Assembly (NCBI GenBank): GCA_030247675.1
Contig: JAOTRX010000002.1
Coordinates: 806,001 to 870,000 of the forward strand
Direction: 5' to 3'
DNA from: Desulforhopalus sp.
GTDB taxonomy: Bacteria; Desulfobacterota; Desulfobulbia; Desulfobulbales; Desulfocapsaceae
DNA: 64,000 bases
Below the pieces are notes generated by a model that saw only the letters and a list, made by a program, of their open reading frames with translations, was not told the DNA's origin and did no database searches. Of this stretch, positions 46,148 through 57,591 are shown piece after piece. Each line of letters starts with the position of its first letter. Within the stretch, counting starts at the first letter, position 1. The position numbers were made by a program, and so were the translations under genes.

Positions 46148-47644
46148 ATGGATAATAAAACCAAGCCAGTGCTGGTATTGGGCGCCACCGGCTATGTGGG
46201 TGGGCGGCTGCTGCCGCTTCTTCTCGAACGGGGATGGAAGGTCCGCGCCGCTGGACGCTCCGACCGCAAAATCCAAGGACGCTCCTGGGGTAACCACCCC
46301 AACCTGGAGATTGTCGTCGCCGATGCCCTGGATACCGCGGTTCTTGCCGAGGCGATGCGTGGCTGCCGGGCGATTATCTATCTTGTCCATTCGGTCAGGC
46401 CCGGGGAGGAGGATTATGCCACACTTGACAGGCGTATCGCTTACTCGACGGTACAGGCGGCACGCCAGGCAGGCGTGGAGTGGATTATCCATTTCACCGG
46501 GCTCGGCAATCCCGCCCATCTTTCCAATCAGCTGCGTTCGCGCTACGAGGTGGGGGAGATCCTCGCCCTCGGCGGCGCCAAGGTCACCCAGCTGCGGGCG
46601 CCGCTGGTGCTCGGTTCGGGTGGGGCCTCTTTTGAGATGATTCGGGCCTTTTGCGGCTATCTACGGATAATGTTCGCCCCCCGGTGGATGGACACCAAAT
46701 GTCAGCCGATTGACATCGACAATGTCGTCGAGTATTTGGCCGGTTGCCTGGAACACCCGGAGACAATGGGGGAGATTTATGAAATCGGCGGGCCGGATGT
46801 CCTCACCTGGCGCAGTCTGTTCCGGATGTACGCCGAGGAGGCAGGGCTGCCGCACCGCCTGGTGCTGGTTTTGCCGATGCGTATCCACAGCATTTCCATC
46901 TGGTGGATGAATCTGGTCACTCCGGTATCGGTGGCCCTTATCCGGCCCCTCATTGAGCGGATGCGCGATGAAATTCTCTGCCGAGATGAACGGATCCGCA
47001 AGATTATTCCGCAAAGGCTCTTTTCCTGCCGCGAGGCCATTATCAAGGCCCTCGATGAGGTAAGTCAGGACGAGGTGGCCTCCAGCTGCTTTGACGCGGG
47101 ATCGACTCGCCTACCGGAATGGGCCAGAGAACAGGCTATGGCGGAGGCCAGGGTCCATCGGGACACCTTCGCCATCACCCTTGACGGTCCACCCGAGCTT
47201 GCCTGGAACGTCGTCAAACGCATCGGTGGCGATACCGGCTGGTATTTCGGCACCTTCCTCTGGCGAATGCGCGGCTTCATCGACGAACTACTGGGCGGTC
47301 CCGGCCTATCCAGGGGGCGTCGTCATGTGGATTCGGTGGCTATGGGCGACCACTTGGATTTCTGGCGGGTGGTGGAGGTGGAGGAGCGTTCCCGTCTTCT
47401 CCTGCGGGCCGAGATGCTGGCGCCGGGCGAGGCTTTATTGGAGTTCCGGGTGCAAGGACTTCCCGACGGCTCGACCGAACTGCGCATGACCCCAAGTTTT
47501 GAGCCGCGAGGCATCGGGGGAATCCTCTATTGGTGGATGATTGCCCCGTCCCACTCCCTGATGTTCCGGCCGATGCTCAAGCAAATGGCCAAGGCCGCCG
47601 GGGTCCGGGTACTGAGCGGCCCGTCCTGGGTGGGTGAGGACTGA
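46148..47644 (+). CDS. SDR-type NAD(P)-binding protein with DUF2867 domain
   Basis: 498 residues. N-terminal Rossmann domain (VLVLGATGYVGGRLLPLL near residue 8, atypical/extended SDR, NmrA-like) up to about residue 290. The C-terminal DUF2867 domain covers about residues 335-490 (WYFGTFLWRMRGFIDELLGG). This fusion is a known architecture of unknown reaction. GGAGATATTGAG precedes the ATG. It follows the glycosyltransferase by 66 nt and may be part of the same transcript. Confidence 0.88.
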   Translation: MDNKTKPVLVLGATGYVGGRLLPLLLERGWKVRAAGRSDRKIQGRSWGNHPNLEIVVADALDTAVLAEAMRGCRAIIYLVHSVRPGEEDYATLDRRIAYSTVQAARQAGVEWIIHFTGLGNPAHLSNQLRSRYEVGEILALGGAKVTQLRAPLVLGSGGASFEMIRAFCGYLRIMFAPRWMDTKCQPIDIDNVVEYLAGCLEHPETMGEIYEIGGPDVLTWRSLFRMYAEEAGLPHRLVLVLPMRIHSISIWWMNLVTPVSVALIRPLIERMRDEILCRDERIRKIIPQRLFSCREAIIKALDEVSQDEVASSCFDAGSTRLPEWAREQAMAEARVHRDTFAITLDGPPELAWNVVKRIGGDTGWYFGTFLWRMRGFIDELLGGPGLSRGRRHVDSVAMGDHLDFWRVVEVEERSRLLLRAEMLAPGEALLEFRVQGLPDGSTELRMTPSFEPRGIGGILYWWMIAPSHSLMFRPMLKQMAKAAGVRVLSGPSWVGED

Positions 47645-47681
47645 GCCGCACGGCGGGTGTCAAGGCCGGGGGGCTGCTGCT

Positions 47682-48182
47682 TTAGCCGGCAAAGCTGTCC
47701 GCCATTGCCCGCAAATCCTCTTCCGGCAGGATCTCCAGCTTGGCGAATTGCTCCTTGGAAAAGAGGACGAACTCGCCTTCCGAGGTGGCGCAGAGCCTGC
47801 CTTGTTCATCAAACAGCTCGCCTTTGACGATTGCCCGGCGTTCTCCGGCCATTTCCTTGATGTAACCAATCCCGCACAGCGACGACCCGACATATATCGG
47901 CCGCAGAAACTGTACCGTCATCTGCTTGGTGAGGATGAAGCGCTTGGTAAGAAAGATTGCCGCCCAGCTCATCGTCTCATCAAGAATGGTCGAGATCACG
48001 CCGCCATGGATGAGTTTGCTCCATCCCCGGAACTGTGCAGGGACGACGAGTTTTGTTCGGATTTGTTCTCCATTGGTTTCAAAGGTCATATGGAGTCCGG
48101 ATTGATTTTCCGGGCCGCAGCCAAAACATTCTTTGTCGAGATTCGGCAGTGGCTTCCAGAGGAGGCTTTCCGTGCTGTTCAT
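47682..48182 (-). CDS. PaaI/YiiD-type hotdog thioesterase
   Basis: 166 residues from ATG 48182. N-terminal CFGCGPENQSGLHM is typical of this hotdog subfamily; the catalytic stretch is IHGGVISTILDETMSWA (HGG, then an Asp/Glu on the helix) near residues 60-76, and VQFLRPIYVGSSL is the core strand. It hydrolyses a small acyl-CoA. An open frame continues upstream to 48242, but the family starts near MNSTESL. Confidence 0.88.
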   Translation of the reverse strand: MNSTESLLWKPLPNLDKECFGCGPENQSGLHMTFETNGEQIRTKLVVPAQFRGWSKLIHGGVISTILDETMSWAAIFLTKRFILTKQMTVQFLRPIYVGSSLCGIGYIKEMAGERRAIVKGELFDEQGRLCATSEGEFVLFSKEQFAKLEILPEEDLRAMADSFAG

Positions 48183-48738
48183 CGTTGTACCTATCTGATA
48201 TGAAAATTGCAAAAATACATGATCATGTTCTTGTGAAGACAAGGAATATAAAAAAGACTGCTGCTGACTTCCTTATAATGATACGGACCTGGATGCAATG
48301 GGATATTTCAAAAAACGGCATGGCATTGGCGACATTCTCCGATGGCATAAGCAAAGCGGCGCTTGGTGGGCAATTTCTTGTGCGCATCAAGATACCTTGA
48401 TAAGCATGTTACAAGTGTGTGTGCCGAAGATTGCCTGTCAAGAAATCCGTGCATAAAATCTGCACAAGATACCTGTCGGCGACGTATCGCCGGAAGTCTT
48501 CACTGTCGATAGCAGCCCATGGGCATTGTAATAATTGGTTTCTTCTGGTTGTTCTTCTCCTTGGTTGCAGGGCTTCGATGTAAGGTCCTTGACATGCACA
48601 TACGAGGAAGCTTTATTGCAGAAATTAGTAGAGTTCCAGGTTTCTCAGGCCAAAACTAAAGGAGCGGGGACCTGACCATTTTTCTTGGGTGCTTGCGTAC
48701 AGGCAAATACAGGCACTTCTGCAACGGGGTATTACCAG
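48183..48738. other. Gene-poor stretch
   Basis: About 555 bp between the thioesterase gene and the sigma-54 activator gene. It must hold their divergent promoters. I see no repeat, RNA fold or small gene I can support. A TTG-initiated extension of the activator to 48685 is possible but lacks a ribosome site. Confidence 0.4.
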
Positions 48739-50739
<2,001 letters not shown>

Positions 50740-50916
50740 TCAGCTGTAACCCTGGTGTGTAAAGTGTAGAGGCAGGGTTCCGGATTCCTTTACAGGTCAT
50801 TCACAGAAGCTTCACAGGAGTATTTTCGCCGATTGCTGCTTTTTGTCGTAGTGTTTAGTGCGTAACGTCACGAATTCATCCGTATTGTTTGTTGTTGCGA
50901 AAACAGCTGCATACCC

Positions 50917-50932
50917 TGGTACGTTCTTTGCC
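50917..50932 (+). promoter_or_regulatory. Sigma-54 -24/-12 promoter of the aldehyde oxidoreductase operon
   Basis: TGGTACGTTCTTTGCC. GG and GC are exactly 10 nt apart and the flanking bases fit the TGGYRYR-N4-TTGCW consensus. It lies about 90 nt upstream of the mop start and just after the gene for a sigma-54 activator. Upstream enhancer sites should lie between 50740 and 50900, where TGTAAA (50758) and TTTACA (50790) form an imperfect dyad. Confidence 0.85.
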
Positions 50933-51022
50933 TCATCCCATTCTACGGTGCACAGTCACACGCCCTCCCAAGGCATGACGAGGGGGCGGCTCGCAGGCAA
51001 ATTTTATACGGAGGATTGGCGA

Positions 51023-53737
51023 ATGATCAAAAAAGAGTTTGTTGTCAATGGTATCCCCAGGCGACTGGTGGTAGACGGGGAAGACAGCCTGGCCAATGTG
51101 TTGCGGGCCAACCTCGGCCTCACCGGCACCAAGGTGGGATGCGGCGAGGGCCAGTGCGGGGCCTGCAGCGTCCTGGTCGACGGCAAGGTGACCCGCTCCT
51201 GCGCCACCAAGATGCGGCGGTTGGCCGACGGTGCCAAGATTACCACCATCGAAGGCATTGGTACCCCGGACAACCTGCATCCCCTGCAGATGGCCTGGAT
51301 GGCCCATGGCGGTGCTCAATGCGGCTTCTGCAGCCCGGGCTTTATCGTCTCGGCCAAGGGCCTGCTCGACGGCAATCCAAAGCCCAGCCGCGACGATGTT
51401 CGTGACTGGTTCCAGAAGCATCGTAACGCCTGCCGCTGCACTGGCTACAAACCGCTGGTCGATGCGACCATGGATGCAGCCAAGGTGCTGCGCGGCGAGA
51501 TGAGTATCGATGAACTGGCCTTCAAGATCCCCGCCGACGGCCGGATCTGGGGCACCAAGTTCCCCCGTCCATCGGCCCTTGCCAAGGTCACCGGCACCTG
51601 CGATTACGGCGCCGACCTCGGTTTGAAACTTCCCGAAGAAACCCTGCAGCTCGCCCTGGTGCAGGCAAAAGTCTCCCATGCCAAGATCAAATCCATCGAC
51701 ACCAGTGAAGCAGGTCTCATGCCCGGCGTCTTCAAGATCATTACCCACAAGGACATCAAGGGCAAAAACCGCATCACCGGCCTGATCACCTTCCCGACCA
51801 ACAAGGGCGACGGCTGGGACCGGCCGATCCTCTGCGACGAGAAGGTCTTCCAGTTCGGTGACGCCATTGCCATCGTCTGCGCCGCCACCAAGAAGCAGGC
51901 GGAAGCGGCGGCGGCCAAGGTCAAGGTCGAGCTGGAGGAGCTGCCCGCCTATATGAGTGCCCTCGCCGCCATGGCCGAGGACGCCATCGAGATCCATCCG
52001 GGCACCCCCAACGTCTATTTTGAACAGCGCATCGCCAAGGGCGAGGAGACCGCGAAGGTCTTTGCGGCGGCGGATGTGGTGGTGGAGGACGATTTCTATG
52101 TCGGCCGTCAACCGCACATGCCGATTGAGCCGGATGTCGGTTTTGCCTATATCAACGACGACGGCAAGCTGGTCATCCATTCCAAATCGATCGGCCTGCA
52201 CCTGCATCTGTATATGATCGCGCCCGGCCTGGGCGTCGAGCCGGAGAATCTGGTCATGGTGCAGAATCCCGCCGGTGGCACCTTTGGCTACAAGTTCAGC
52301 CCGACCATGGAGGCCCTGGTGGGTGCCGCGGCCCTGGCCACCGGCCGGCCGGTCTTCCTCGGCTACAATTACTTCCAGCAGCAGACCTACACCGGTAAGC
52401 GTTCGCCGTTCTTTATCAACCTGAAATTGGCGGCAACCAAAGACGGCAAGCTGCTCGGCATGGAATCCGATTGGTCGGTCGACCATGGGCCCTATTCGGA
52501 ATTCGGTGATCTGCTGACCCTGCGCGGTGCCCAGTTCATCGGTTCCGGCTACGATATCGCCAATATCCGCGGCATCGGCCGCACCGTCTGCACCAACCAT
52601 GCCTGGGGCTCGGCCTTCCGGGCCTATGGTTCACCCCAGTCGGAGTTCGCCTCCGAGGTGCTGATGGACGAGCTGGCGGAAAAACTCGGCATCGATCCAC
52701 TGGAACTGCGCTACAAGAACGTCTACCGCAAGGGTGAAACCACCCCGACCGGCCAGGTTCCCGAGGTCCTCAGCCTGGAGGAGCTGATCGATACCCTTCG
52801 GCCTAAATACCAGGCAGCCCTGAAAAATGCCAAAGAGGCCTCCACTGCAGCGGTCAAACGCGGCGTCGGTGTCGCCCTTGGTGTCTACGGCAGCGGCCTC
52901 GACGGCCCGGACAGCGCCGAAGCCGATGCCGAATTGAACAGCGACGGCACGATATCGATCTTCACCACCTGGCACGATCACGGCCAGGGTGCGGACATGG
53001 GAGCCCTGGCTACCGCCCAGGAGGCCCTGCATCCGATGGGCATCGCCCCGGATAAGATCAAGCTTTACCTTAACGACACCTCGATCTGTCCAAACGGCGG
53101 TCCGGCCGGCGGCAGCCGCTCCCAGGTGGTAGTAGGGCAGGCGATCAAGGCTGCCTGCGATAGTCTTGTTGGCGGCATGAAAAAGGCCTCCGGCTACCGC
53201 AGCTTTGCCGAAATGGTCGCCGAAAAAATCCCCACCAAGTACCGGGGCAAATGGACCGCCCCTGGCACTGCCTGCGACGAAAACGGCCAAGGTAAGCCCT
53301 TCGTCTGCTATATGTACGGCGTCTTTATGGCCGAGGTGGCGGTTGACATCGCAACCGGCGTGACGACCGTGGAGAAGATGACCCTCGTTGCCGATATCGG
53401 CAAGATCGCCAACAAGCTGGTGGTTGATGGTCAAATGTACGGCGGTCTGGCCCAGGGCATAGGCCTTGCCCTTACCGAGGATTTCGAGGATATTAAAAAG
53501 CATTCCACCATGGTTGGCGCCGGCTTCCCCTATACCAAGCAGATCCCCGACAACATGGAGTTGATTTACGTCGAGTGCCACCGTCCCGATGGTCCCTTCG
53601 GCGCCTCGGGTGTCGGCGAACTGCCGCTGACCTGTCCGCATGCGGCGATCATCAACGGCATCTATAACGCCTGCGGGGTCCGCATTACCCGGCTGCCGGC
53701 CTTGCCTGAGAAGGTGTTGGCCGGCTTGAAGAAGTAA
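51023..53737 (+). CDS. mop: Molybdenum aldehyde oxidoreductase, Mop type
   Basis: 904 residues, close to the 907 of the Desulfovibrio gigas enzyme. It oxidises aldehydes to carboxylic acids at a molybdopterin cytosine dinucleotide site. Order: plant-type [2Fe-2S] domain (GCGEGQCGACSV near residues 39-50), helical [2Fe-2S] domain (CGFCSPG and CRCTGY near 100-140), then the large Mo domain with GGTFGYKF near 420, SAFRAYGSPQ near 532, and the catalytic Glu in GVGELP near 868. There is no FAD domain, as in D. gigas Mop. ATG 51023 follows CGGAGGATT. Controlled by sigma-54 and the activator upstream. Confidence 0.95.
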   Translation: MIKKEFVVNGIPRRLVVDGEDSLANVLRANLGLTGTKVGCGEGQCGACSVLVDGKVTRSCATKMRRLADGAKITTIEGIGTPDNLHPLQMAWMAHGGAQCGFCSPGFIVSAKGLLDGNPKPSRDDVRDWFQKHRNACRCTGYKPLVDATMDAAKVLRGEMSIDELAFKIPADGRIWGTKFPRPSALAKVTGTCDYGADLGLKLPEETLQLALVQAKVSHAKIKSIDTSEAGLMPGVFKIITHKDIKGKNRITGLITFPTNKGDGWDRPILCDEKVFQFGDAIAIVCAATKKQAEAAAAKVKVELEELPAYMSALAAMAEDAIEIHPGTPNVYFEQRIAKGEETAKVFAAADVVVEDDFYVGRQPHMPIEPDVGFAYINDDGKLVIHSKSIGLHLHLYMIAPGLGVEPENLVMVQNPAGGTFGYKFSPTMEALVGAAALATGRPVFLGYNYFQQQTYTGKRSPFFINLKLAATKDGKLLGMESDWSVDHGPYSEFGDLLTLRGAQFIGSGYDIANIRGIGRTVCTNHAWGSAFRAYGSPQSEFASEVLMDELAEKLGIDPLELRYKNVYRKGETTPTGQVPEVLSLEELIDTLRPKYQAALKNAKEASTAAVKRGVGVALGVYGSGLDGPDSAEADAELNSDGTISIFTTWHDHGQGADMGALATAQEALHPMGIAPDKIKLYLNDTSICPNGGPAGGSRSQVVVGQAIKAACDSLVGGMKKASGYRSFAEMVAEKIPTKYRGKWTAPGTACDENGQGKPFVCYMYGVFMAEVAVDIATGVTTVEKMTLVADIGKIANKLVVDGQMYGGLAQGIGLALTEDFEDIKKHSTMVGAGFPYTKQIPDNMELIYVECHRPDGPFGASGVGELPLTCPHAAIINGIYNACGVRITRLPALPEKVLAGLKK

Positions 53738-53745
53738 GAGCCTCA

Positions 53746-53870
53746 TGCAAAATGGTTTTTTCGCCCAACCTCTGCGTTATGCTCAAAATTTTATCCTCGG
53801 AATATTAACCATATGCCTGCGGAAAAATTTTGAGCATGCCTTGATCTTGAATGAAAAACCTGATTTTGCA
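53746..53870. repeat. Nested inverted repeat, about 125 bp
   Basis: Outer arms TGCAAAAT..GGTTTTTTC (53746-53763) and its near complement (53853-53870, with a 2-nt bulge) enclose inner perfect 14-bp arms ATGCTCAAAATTTT (53779-53792) and AAAATTTTGAGCAT (53824-53837). The two spacers between outer and inner arms are both 15 nt. The middle loop is 31 nt. This symmetry is more than a simple terminator needs and looks like a MITE-type element or a decayed insertion. Confidence 0.7.
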
Positions 53871-53890
53871 AAAGGCCCATAGAGCAACGA

Positions 53891-53932
53891 CCCTCCGGGC
53901 AAGCCAGCATCGTCCGGAGGGCCATATTTTTT
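53891..53932 (+). terminator. Intrinsic terminator after mop
   Basis: CCCTCCGG (53891-53898) pairs with CCGGAGGG (53914-53921), followed by CCATATTTTTT. It lies 30 nt before the next gene, so the accessory operon may be transcribed by read-through or from a promoter not identified here. Confidence 0.8.
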
Positions 53933-53961
53933 CATTTCATCTCCGCTAAGCGAAAAAGGCC

Positions 53962-56235
53962 ATGGAGCAACAAGAACTGCGTGATTGGGAGGCCCGGTGT
54001 ATCCAGGAAGAGCCGCCGGCCTGCCGGGCTGGCTGCCCGCTTTCTGTTGATGCCCGGGCCTTTACCCTGGCCATGGCAGGGGACGATATCCCCGGCGCCA
54101 GGGCCATTCTTGAAAAAAGCATGCCCCTTGCCGGCATCGTCGCCCGTCTGTGTGAGGCCCCCTGCGAAAATTTTTGTGTGCGAGGTCCCCTTGGCGGTCC
54201 GCTCGCCATTGGTGGCCTTGAGCGGGTCTGTGTGGCGGGGGCACCGGTTAAGGGGAAAGTCTTCCGCCTGCCGCCCCGGAATAAGAAAGTGACCGTCATC
54301 GGCGGTGGGCCGAGCAGCCTGACCGTGGCCTTTGATCTCGCTAAGAAAGGCTATGCCATTGCCCTTTACCACCAAGATCCAACTCCGGGAGGATGGCTGG
54401 GCAGTTTGCCCGAGGCAGTGTTGCCCGCCGCAGTTTTGGAAGAGGAATTGAAAAGGCTCGTCGGCCTGGGTGTGGAGTTTTACCAGGTTGCCGATCGGGA
54501 TGCCATACACGGTGCCGGTGACGCCACCTATATCGGCCAGGATGACAGTCTTACTGCGGGACATAGGGTCGATCTCACTGATCCTGACCTGCAGACCTTT
54601 GCCCTTGCCGAGCCGGGGCTTTTCACCGGCGGCCTGAGTGCCCTTGACCATCCTTACCGCTTTATCACCGACGTGTCTCAGGGGCGGGAGGCGGCCGTCT
54701 CCATCGACCGCTATCTGCAGGGGGCATCGCTTACCGCCAGCAGGGTGGCCTTGCGGCACGGGCACACCGAGCTTTTTACCGAGACGAAGGATGTTGCCAT
54801 CCGCGAGCGGGTAGTACCTGCTGATCCCGGCGGTTTCAGCCGGGAGGAGGCGGTGCGGGAGGCCGGACGGTGCATCAACTGCCAGTGTCTCGAATGCGTC
54901 CGCCACTGCGCCTATCTGGCGGAATATAAGGCCTATCCCAAGACCTACGCGCGACGCGTCTATAACAACTCAGCCATCGTCAAGGGCATCCATCAGGCCA
55001 ATCATTTTATCAACAGCTGCTCGCTTTGCGGGCAATGCGAGACCATCTGTCCGAAGGATTTCTCGATGGCTGATCTTTGCCTGGAGGCCCGGCAGCAGAT
55101 GGTCCGGGAAAACCGTATGCCTGCCTCGGCCCACTGGTTTGCTCTGGAAGAGATGCGCGCCGCCACCGGCGAAACGGCTCTGGCCCGCCACGCCCCGGGA
55201 CAGACGGTAAGCTCCGCGATGCTCTTTCCCGGTTGCCAGCTGGCCGGAATCCGGCCGGAGCAGACACTGCGCCTTTATGAGCGAATGCTTGAGCTGGAAC
55301 CGGCCACCGGTATATGGCTCGACTGCTGTGGGGCTCCTGGCCATTGGGCTGGAAGAACAGAGGAATTCTCGGCAATGACGACACGGCTGGAGGAAATCTG
55401 GGTGACCATGGGGCGCCCGAAGATCCTGATGGCCTGTTCTACCTGTCTGAAGATATTCCGGGAACATTTGCCGCAGATTGAGGTGGCATCGGTTTGGACA
55501 ATGTTGGCACAGAAACCGGTTGCGGGTGCTGCGGTTTTCCCGGCCCTGGCGCTCTCCGACCCCTGTACGTCGAGGCACGACGAGGAAACCAGGAGTGCCG
55601 TTCGCAGCCTCCTTGCCGCCACCGGCCAAGCTCTTGCCCCTCTGCCGATGTCCGGGGCAATGACTGAGTGCTGCGGCTTTGGCGGGCTGATGGAGGGTGC
55701 CGCCCCGGCCACCGCCAAAAAAGTCCGCGAGGCACGGGTAGCTGAGTCTGACGAGGTCTTTCTCACCTACTGCGCCATGTGTCGGGATCAGCTGGCAAAA
55801 ACCGGCAGACCGGTGCTGCATCTGCTCGATATCCTCTTTGCCGATACGGCCCATCCGGCGGGCGAGGCCCCGGCCTCCATCTCGGCCCGCCGGGCCAACA
55901 GGCGGATGCTCAAGGCAGAGGTGCTGTCCAGATATCCCGAGGCGGAAGGTCAAGAACAACCGCCCTGGCTGTCCCTCAACCTCGACATTACCAATGAGGT
56001 GGCAGCCCTTCTTGAAGAACGGCGCATCCTTGAAGATGACATCCGTCAAGTGCTCTATAAGAGTAACGAGCGGGGAGCATATTTTGCCCATGGCGCCAGC
56101 GACCGGCGGATCGCCTCGGCCCGCCTTGGCGAGGTGACCTTCTGGGTCGAATACAAGCTGGTGGCAGAGGTGTACCACATCGACCGCTGCTGGAGCCATC
56201 GCATGGTGATACGCGGGGGAGGGGAAAGGGCATGA
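53962..56235 (+). CDS. FAD/Fe-S/CCG-domain oxidoreductase (GltD-like plus dicluster)
   Basis: 757 residues. N-terminal GltD-like Fe-S segment (CRAGCPLSVDARAF near residue 21; CEAPCENFC near 64), FAD-binding GGGPSSLTVAFDL near 115, then two ferredoxin clusters (CINCQCLECVRHC near 311; CSLCGQCETICPK near 353), and C-terminal CCG domains like HdrB/LldE (FPGCQLAG, DCCGAPG, ACSTCLK, ECCGFGG and TYCAMC, about 415-620). NCBI names such proteins pyridine nucleotide-disulfide oxidoreductase/dicluster-binding protein. In Desulfovibrio it neighbours Mop. It may receive electrons from aldehyde oxidation. The NAD-binding half of the usual GltD seems reduced. Confidence 0.88.
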   Translation: MEQQELRDWEARCIQEEPPACRAGCPLSVDARAFTLAMAGDDIPGARAILEKSMPLAGIVARLCEAPCENFCVRGPLGGPLAIGGLERVCVAGAPVKGKVFRLPPRNKKVTVIGGGPSSLTVAFDLAKKGYAIALYHQDPTPGGWLGSLPEAVLPAAVLEEELKRLVGLGVEFYQVADRDAIHGAGDATYIGQDDSLTAGHRVDLTDPDLQTFALAEPGLFTGGLSALDHPYRFITDVSQGREAAVSIDRYLQGASLTASRVALRHGHTELFTETKDVAIRERVVPADPGGFSREEAVREAGRCINCQCLECVRHCAYLAEYKAYPKTYARRVYNNSAIVKGIHQANHFINSCSLCGQCETICPKDFSMADLCLEARQQMVRENRMPASAHWFALEEMRAATGETALARHAPGQTVSSAMLFPGCQLAGIRPEQTLRLYERMLELEPATGIWLDCCGAPGHWAGRTEEFSAMTTRLEEIWVTMGRPKILMACSTCLKIFREHLPQIEVASVWTMLAQKPVAGAAVFPALALSDPCTSRHDEETRSAVRSLLAATGQALAPLPMSGAMTECCGFGGLMEGAAPATAKKVREARVAESDEVFLTYCAMCRDQLAKTGRPVLHLLDILFADTAHPAGEAPASISARRANRRMLKAEVLSRYPEAEGQEQPPWLSLNLDITNEVAALLEERRILEDDIRQVLYKSNERGAYFAHGASDRRIASARLGEVTFWVEYKLVAEVYHIDRCWSHRMVIRGGGERA

Positions 56236-56441
56236 GTCTTAGATTTCTACCGACCGATATGAACTGGATCTGTCAGCCCTGCGGGATACCATTGCAGCCC
56301 GGCATGGTCGAACTGCAGTATATGGACAATGTCTTTAAGGTCGAATTGCCGGTGTGTCCCAGGTGTTCGGCGGTGCTCATTGCCGAGGATCTGGCCCTTG
56401 GGCGGATTCTTGAAGTAGAGCAGCTCCTCGAAGACAAATGA
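56232..56441 (+). CDS. Small CxxC zinc-ribbon/redox protein (DVU_1557-like)
   Basis: 69 residues. Two CxxC pairs, CQPC near residue 14 and CPRC near residue 42, in a short beta-rich protein, like a zinc ribbon or rubredoxin. It overlaps the stop of the oxidoreductase by 4 nt and the methyltransferase start by 4 nt. In the Desulfovibrio vulgaris mop region a similar small redox protein has the same position. Function is unknown; a structural or electron-transfer partner is likely. Confidence 0.82.
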   Translation: MSLRFLPTDMNWICQPCGIPLQPGMVELQYMDNVFKVELPVCPRCSAVLIAEDLALGRILEVEQLLEDK

Positions 56442-57148
56442 AACCGTTGTATCTCGCCACCGCCGTTCGGGAAGGTCTGGGCGCTTCTCTGCGACCGGGA
56501 GGCGATACTCTCACCAGACGGATTCTTCAGCTTACATCGCCGGCAATGGCCAGTACTGTCCTTGATGCCGGCTGTGGACTCGGCACAAGCATGCGGCTTC
56601 TGCGGCAATACGGTATCCGTACCGTCATCGGTCTTGATCTTGAGGCGGAATTCCTGGGCGAGGCCCGCCTGGGTAATTTTCCGGTGGCCAGGGCTGATCT
56701 GCAAAATCTGCCTTTGACGGATGCATGCCTTGATATGCTCCTCTGCGAATGCGTCTGGAATCTCACCGATCGCCACCGGACCCTGGGCGAATTTGCCCGA
56801 ACGCTACGGCCGGGTGGATATCTCGCCCTCACCGATATCTTTGCCAGGTCCCAGGTAAATAGTGAAGACAGCGTGGCATGGCCGGTACCCTGCTGTTTTT
56901 CCGGGGCCACCGGTCTCCCTGCGGTGGCGGAAATGGTCGGTGCCGCCGGTTTTGAAATCCTTGTCCTGGAGGACCATAGCCGGTTACTCACCCACACCGC
57001 CGCCGAGTTTGTTTTTGCCCACGGTTCCCTGCAGGCATTCTGGCAGGCGGTAACCGGAGACGCAGGCCAGGCCTCTGCTGCCTGTGCGGCGAGCGCCGCC
57101 ACCCGTCCCGGTCTTTTTCTACTTATTGCTAAAAGGAGCAGGTCATGA
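56438..57148 (+). CDS. SAM-dependent methyltransferase of the mop accessory cluster (TrsM/DVU_1556-like)
   Basis: 236 residues. Motif I LDAGCGLGTSMRLLRQY near residue 34, acidic end of strand 2 GLDLEAEFLG, then DMLLCECVWNLTD near residue 98 with LRPGGYLALTDIF after it. The first residues (YLATAVREGLGASLRPGGD) contain the GGDTLTRR lead typical of this group. Overlaps both neighbours by 4 nt. The substrate is unknown; its constant association with a radical SAM protein suggests cofactor or metabolite modification. Confidence 0.85.
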   Translation: MKPLYLATAVREGLGASLRPGGDTLTRRILQLTSPAMASTVLDAGCGLGTSMRLLRQYGIRTVIGLDLEAEFLGEARLGNFPVARADLQNLPLTDACLDMLLCECVWNLTDRHRTLGEFARTLRPGGYLALTDIFARSQVNSEDSVAWPVPCCFSGATGLPAVAEMVGAAGFEILVLEDHSRLLTHTAAEFVFAHGSLQAFWQAVTGDAGQASAACAASAATRPGLFLLIAKRSRS

Positions 57149-57591
57149 ACGAGATGCAACTGGATATCTTGCGACTGAAGAATCAAGGCTTTTGCTGCAG
57201 CCAGATCATGATGCATATGGCATTGGACATCCAGGGCAGTGAAAACCCCGGACTGCTGCGGGCCATGACCGGTTTGTGCAAGGGTTCCCTGTCCCAAAGA
57301 GGCACCTGCGGTGTGTTCACTGGAGCCGCCTGTATTCTCGGGCTCTATGCCGGTAAAGGCCTGGCTGATGACGAGGCGGATGAACGATTGCCGCTGATGC
57401 TGGCGGCCCTGGAACAGTGGTTCGAGGGCGTTGTGGTCGGTAAATTCGGCGGTAGCAAGTGCGCCGATATCGTCGATGATTTCAAGCCGGATATGGCCAT
57501 TTGCGGCAAGCTTATCGAGGAGTGTTTCGGGCAAACCATGGCTATTCTTGTGGAAAACGGTTTTGATCCGGCCGATTCGAGAAATGACTGA
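57145..57591 (+). CDS. C-GCAxxG-C-C family protein (DVU_1555-like)
   Basis: 148 residues. Cys pattern: FCCSQ near residue 17, GLCKGS near 44, GTCGVFTGAACILG near 53-66 (the C-GCAxxG-C-like core), KCADI near 104 and MAICGKLIEECFG near 116-129. This family binds a metal or Fe-S cluster by spacing of Cys and occurs in redox or corrinoid clusters. The ATG overlaps the methyltransferase stop by 4 nt, and its stop overlaps the next start by 8 nt. Confidence 0.88.
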   Translation: MNEMQLDILRLKNQGFCCSQIMMHMALDIQGSENPGLLRAMTGLCKGSLSQRGTCGVFTGAACILGLYAGKGLADDEADERLPLMLAALEQWFEGVVVGKFGGSKCADIVDDFKPDMAICGKLIEECFGQTMAILVENGFDPADSRND

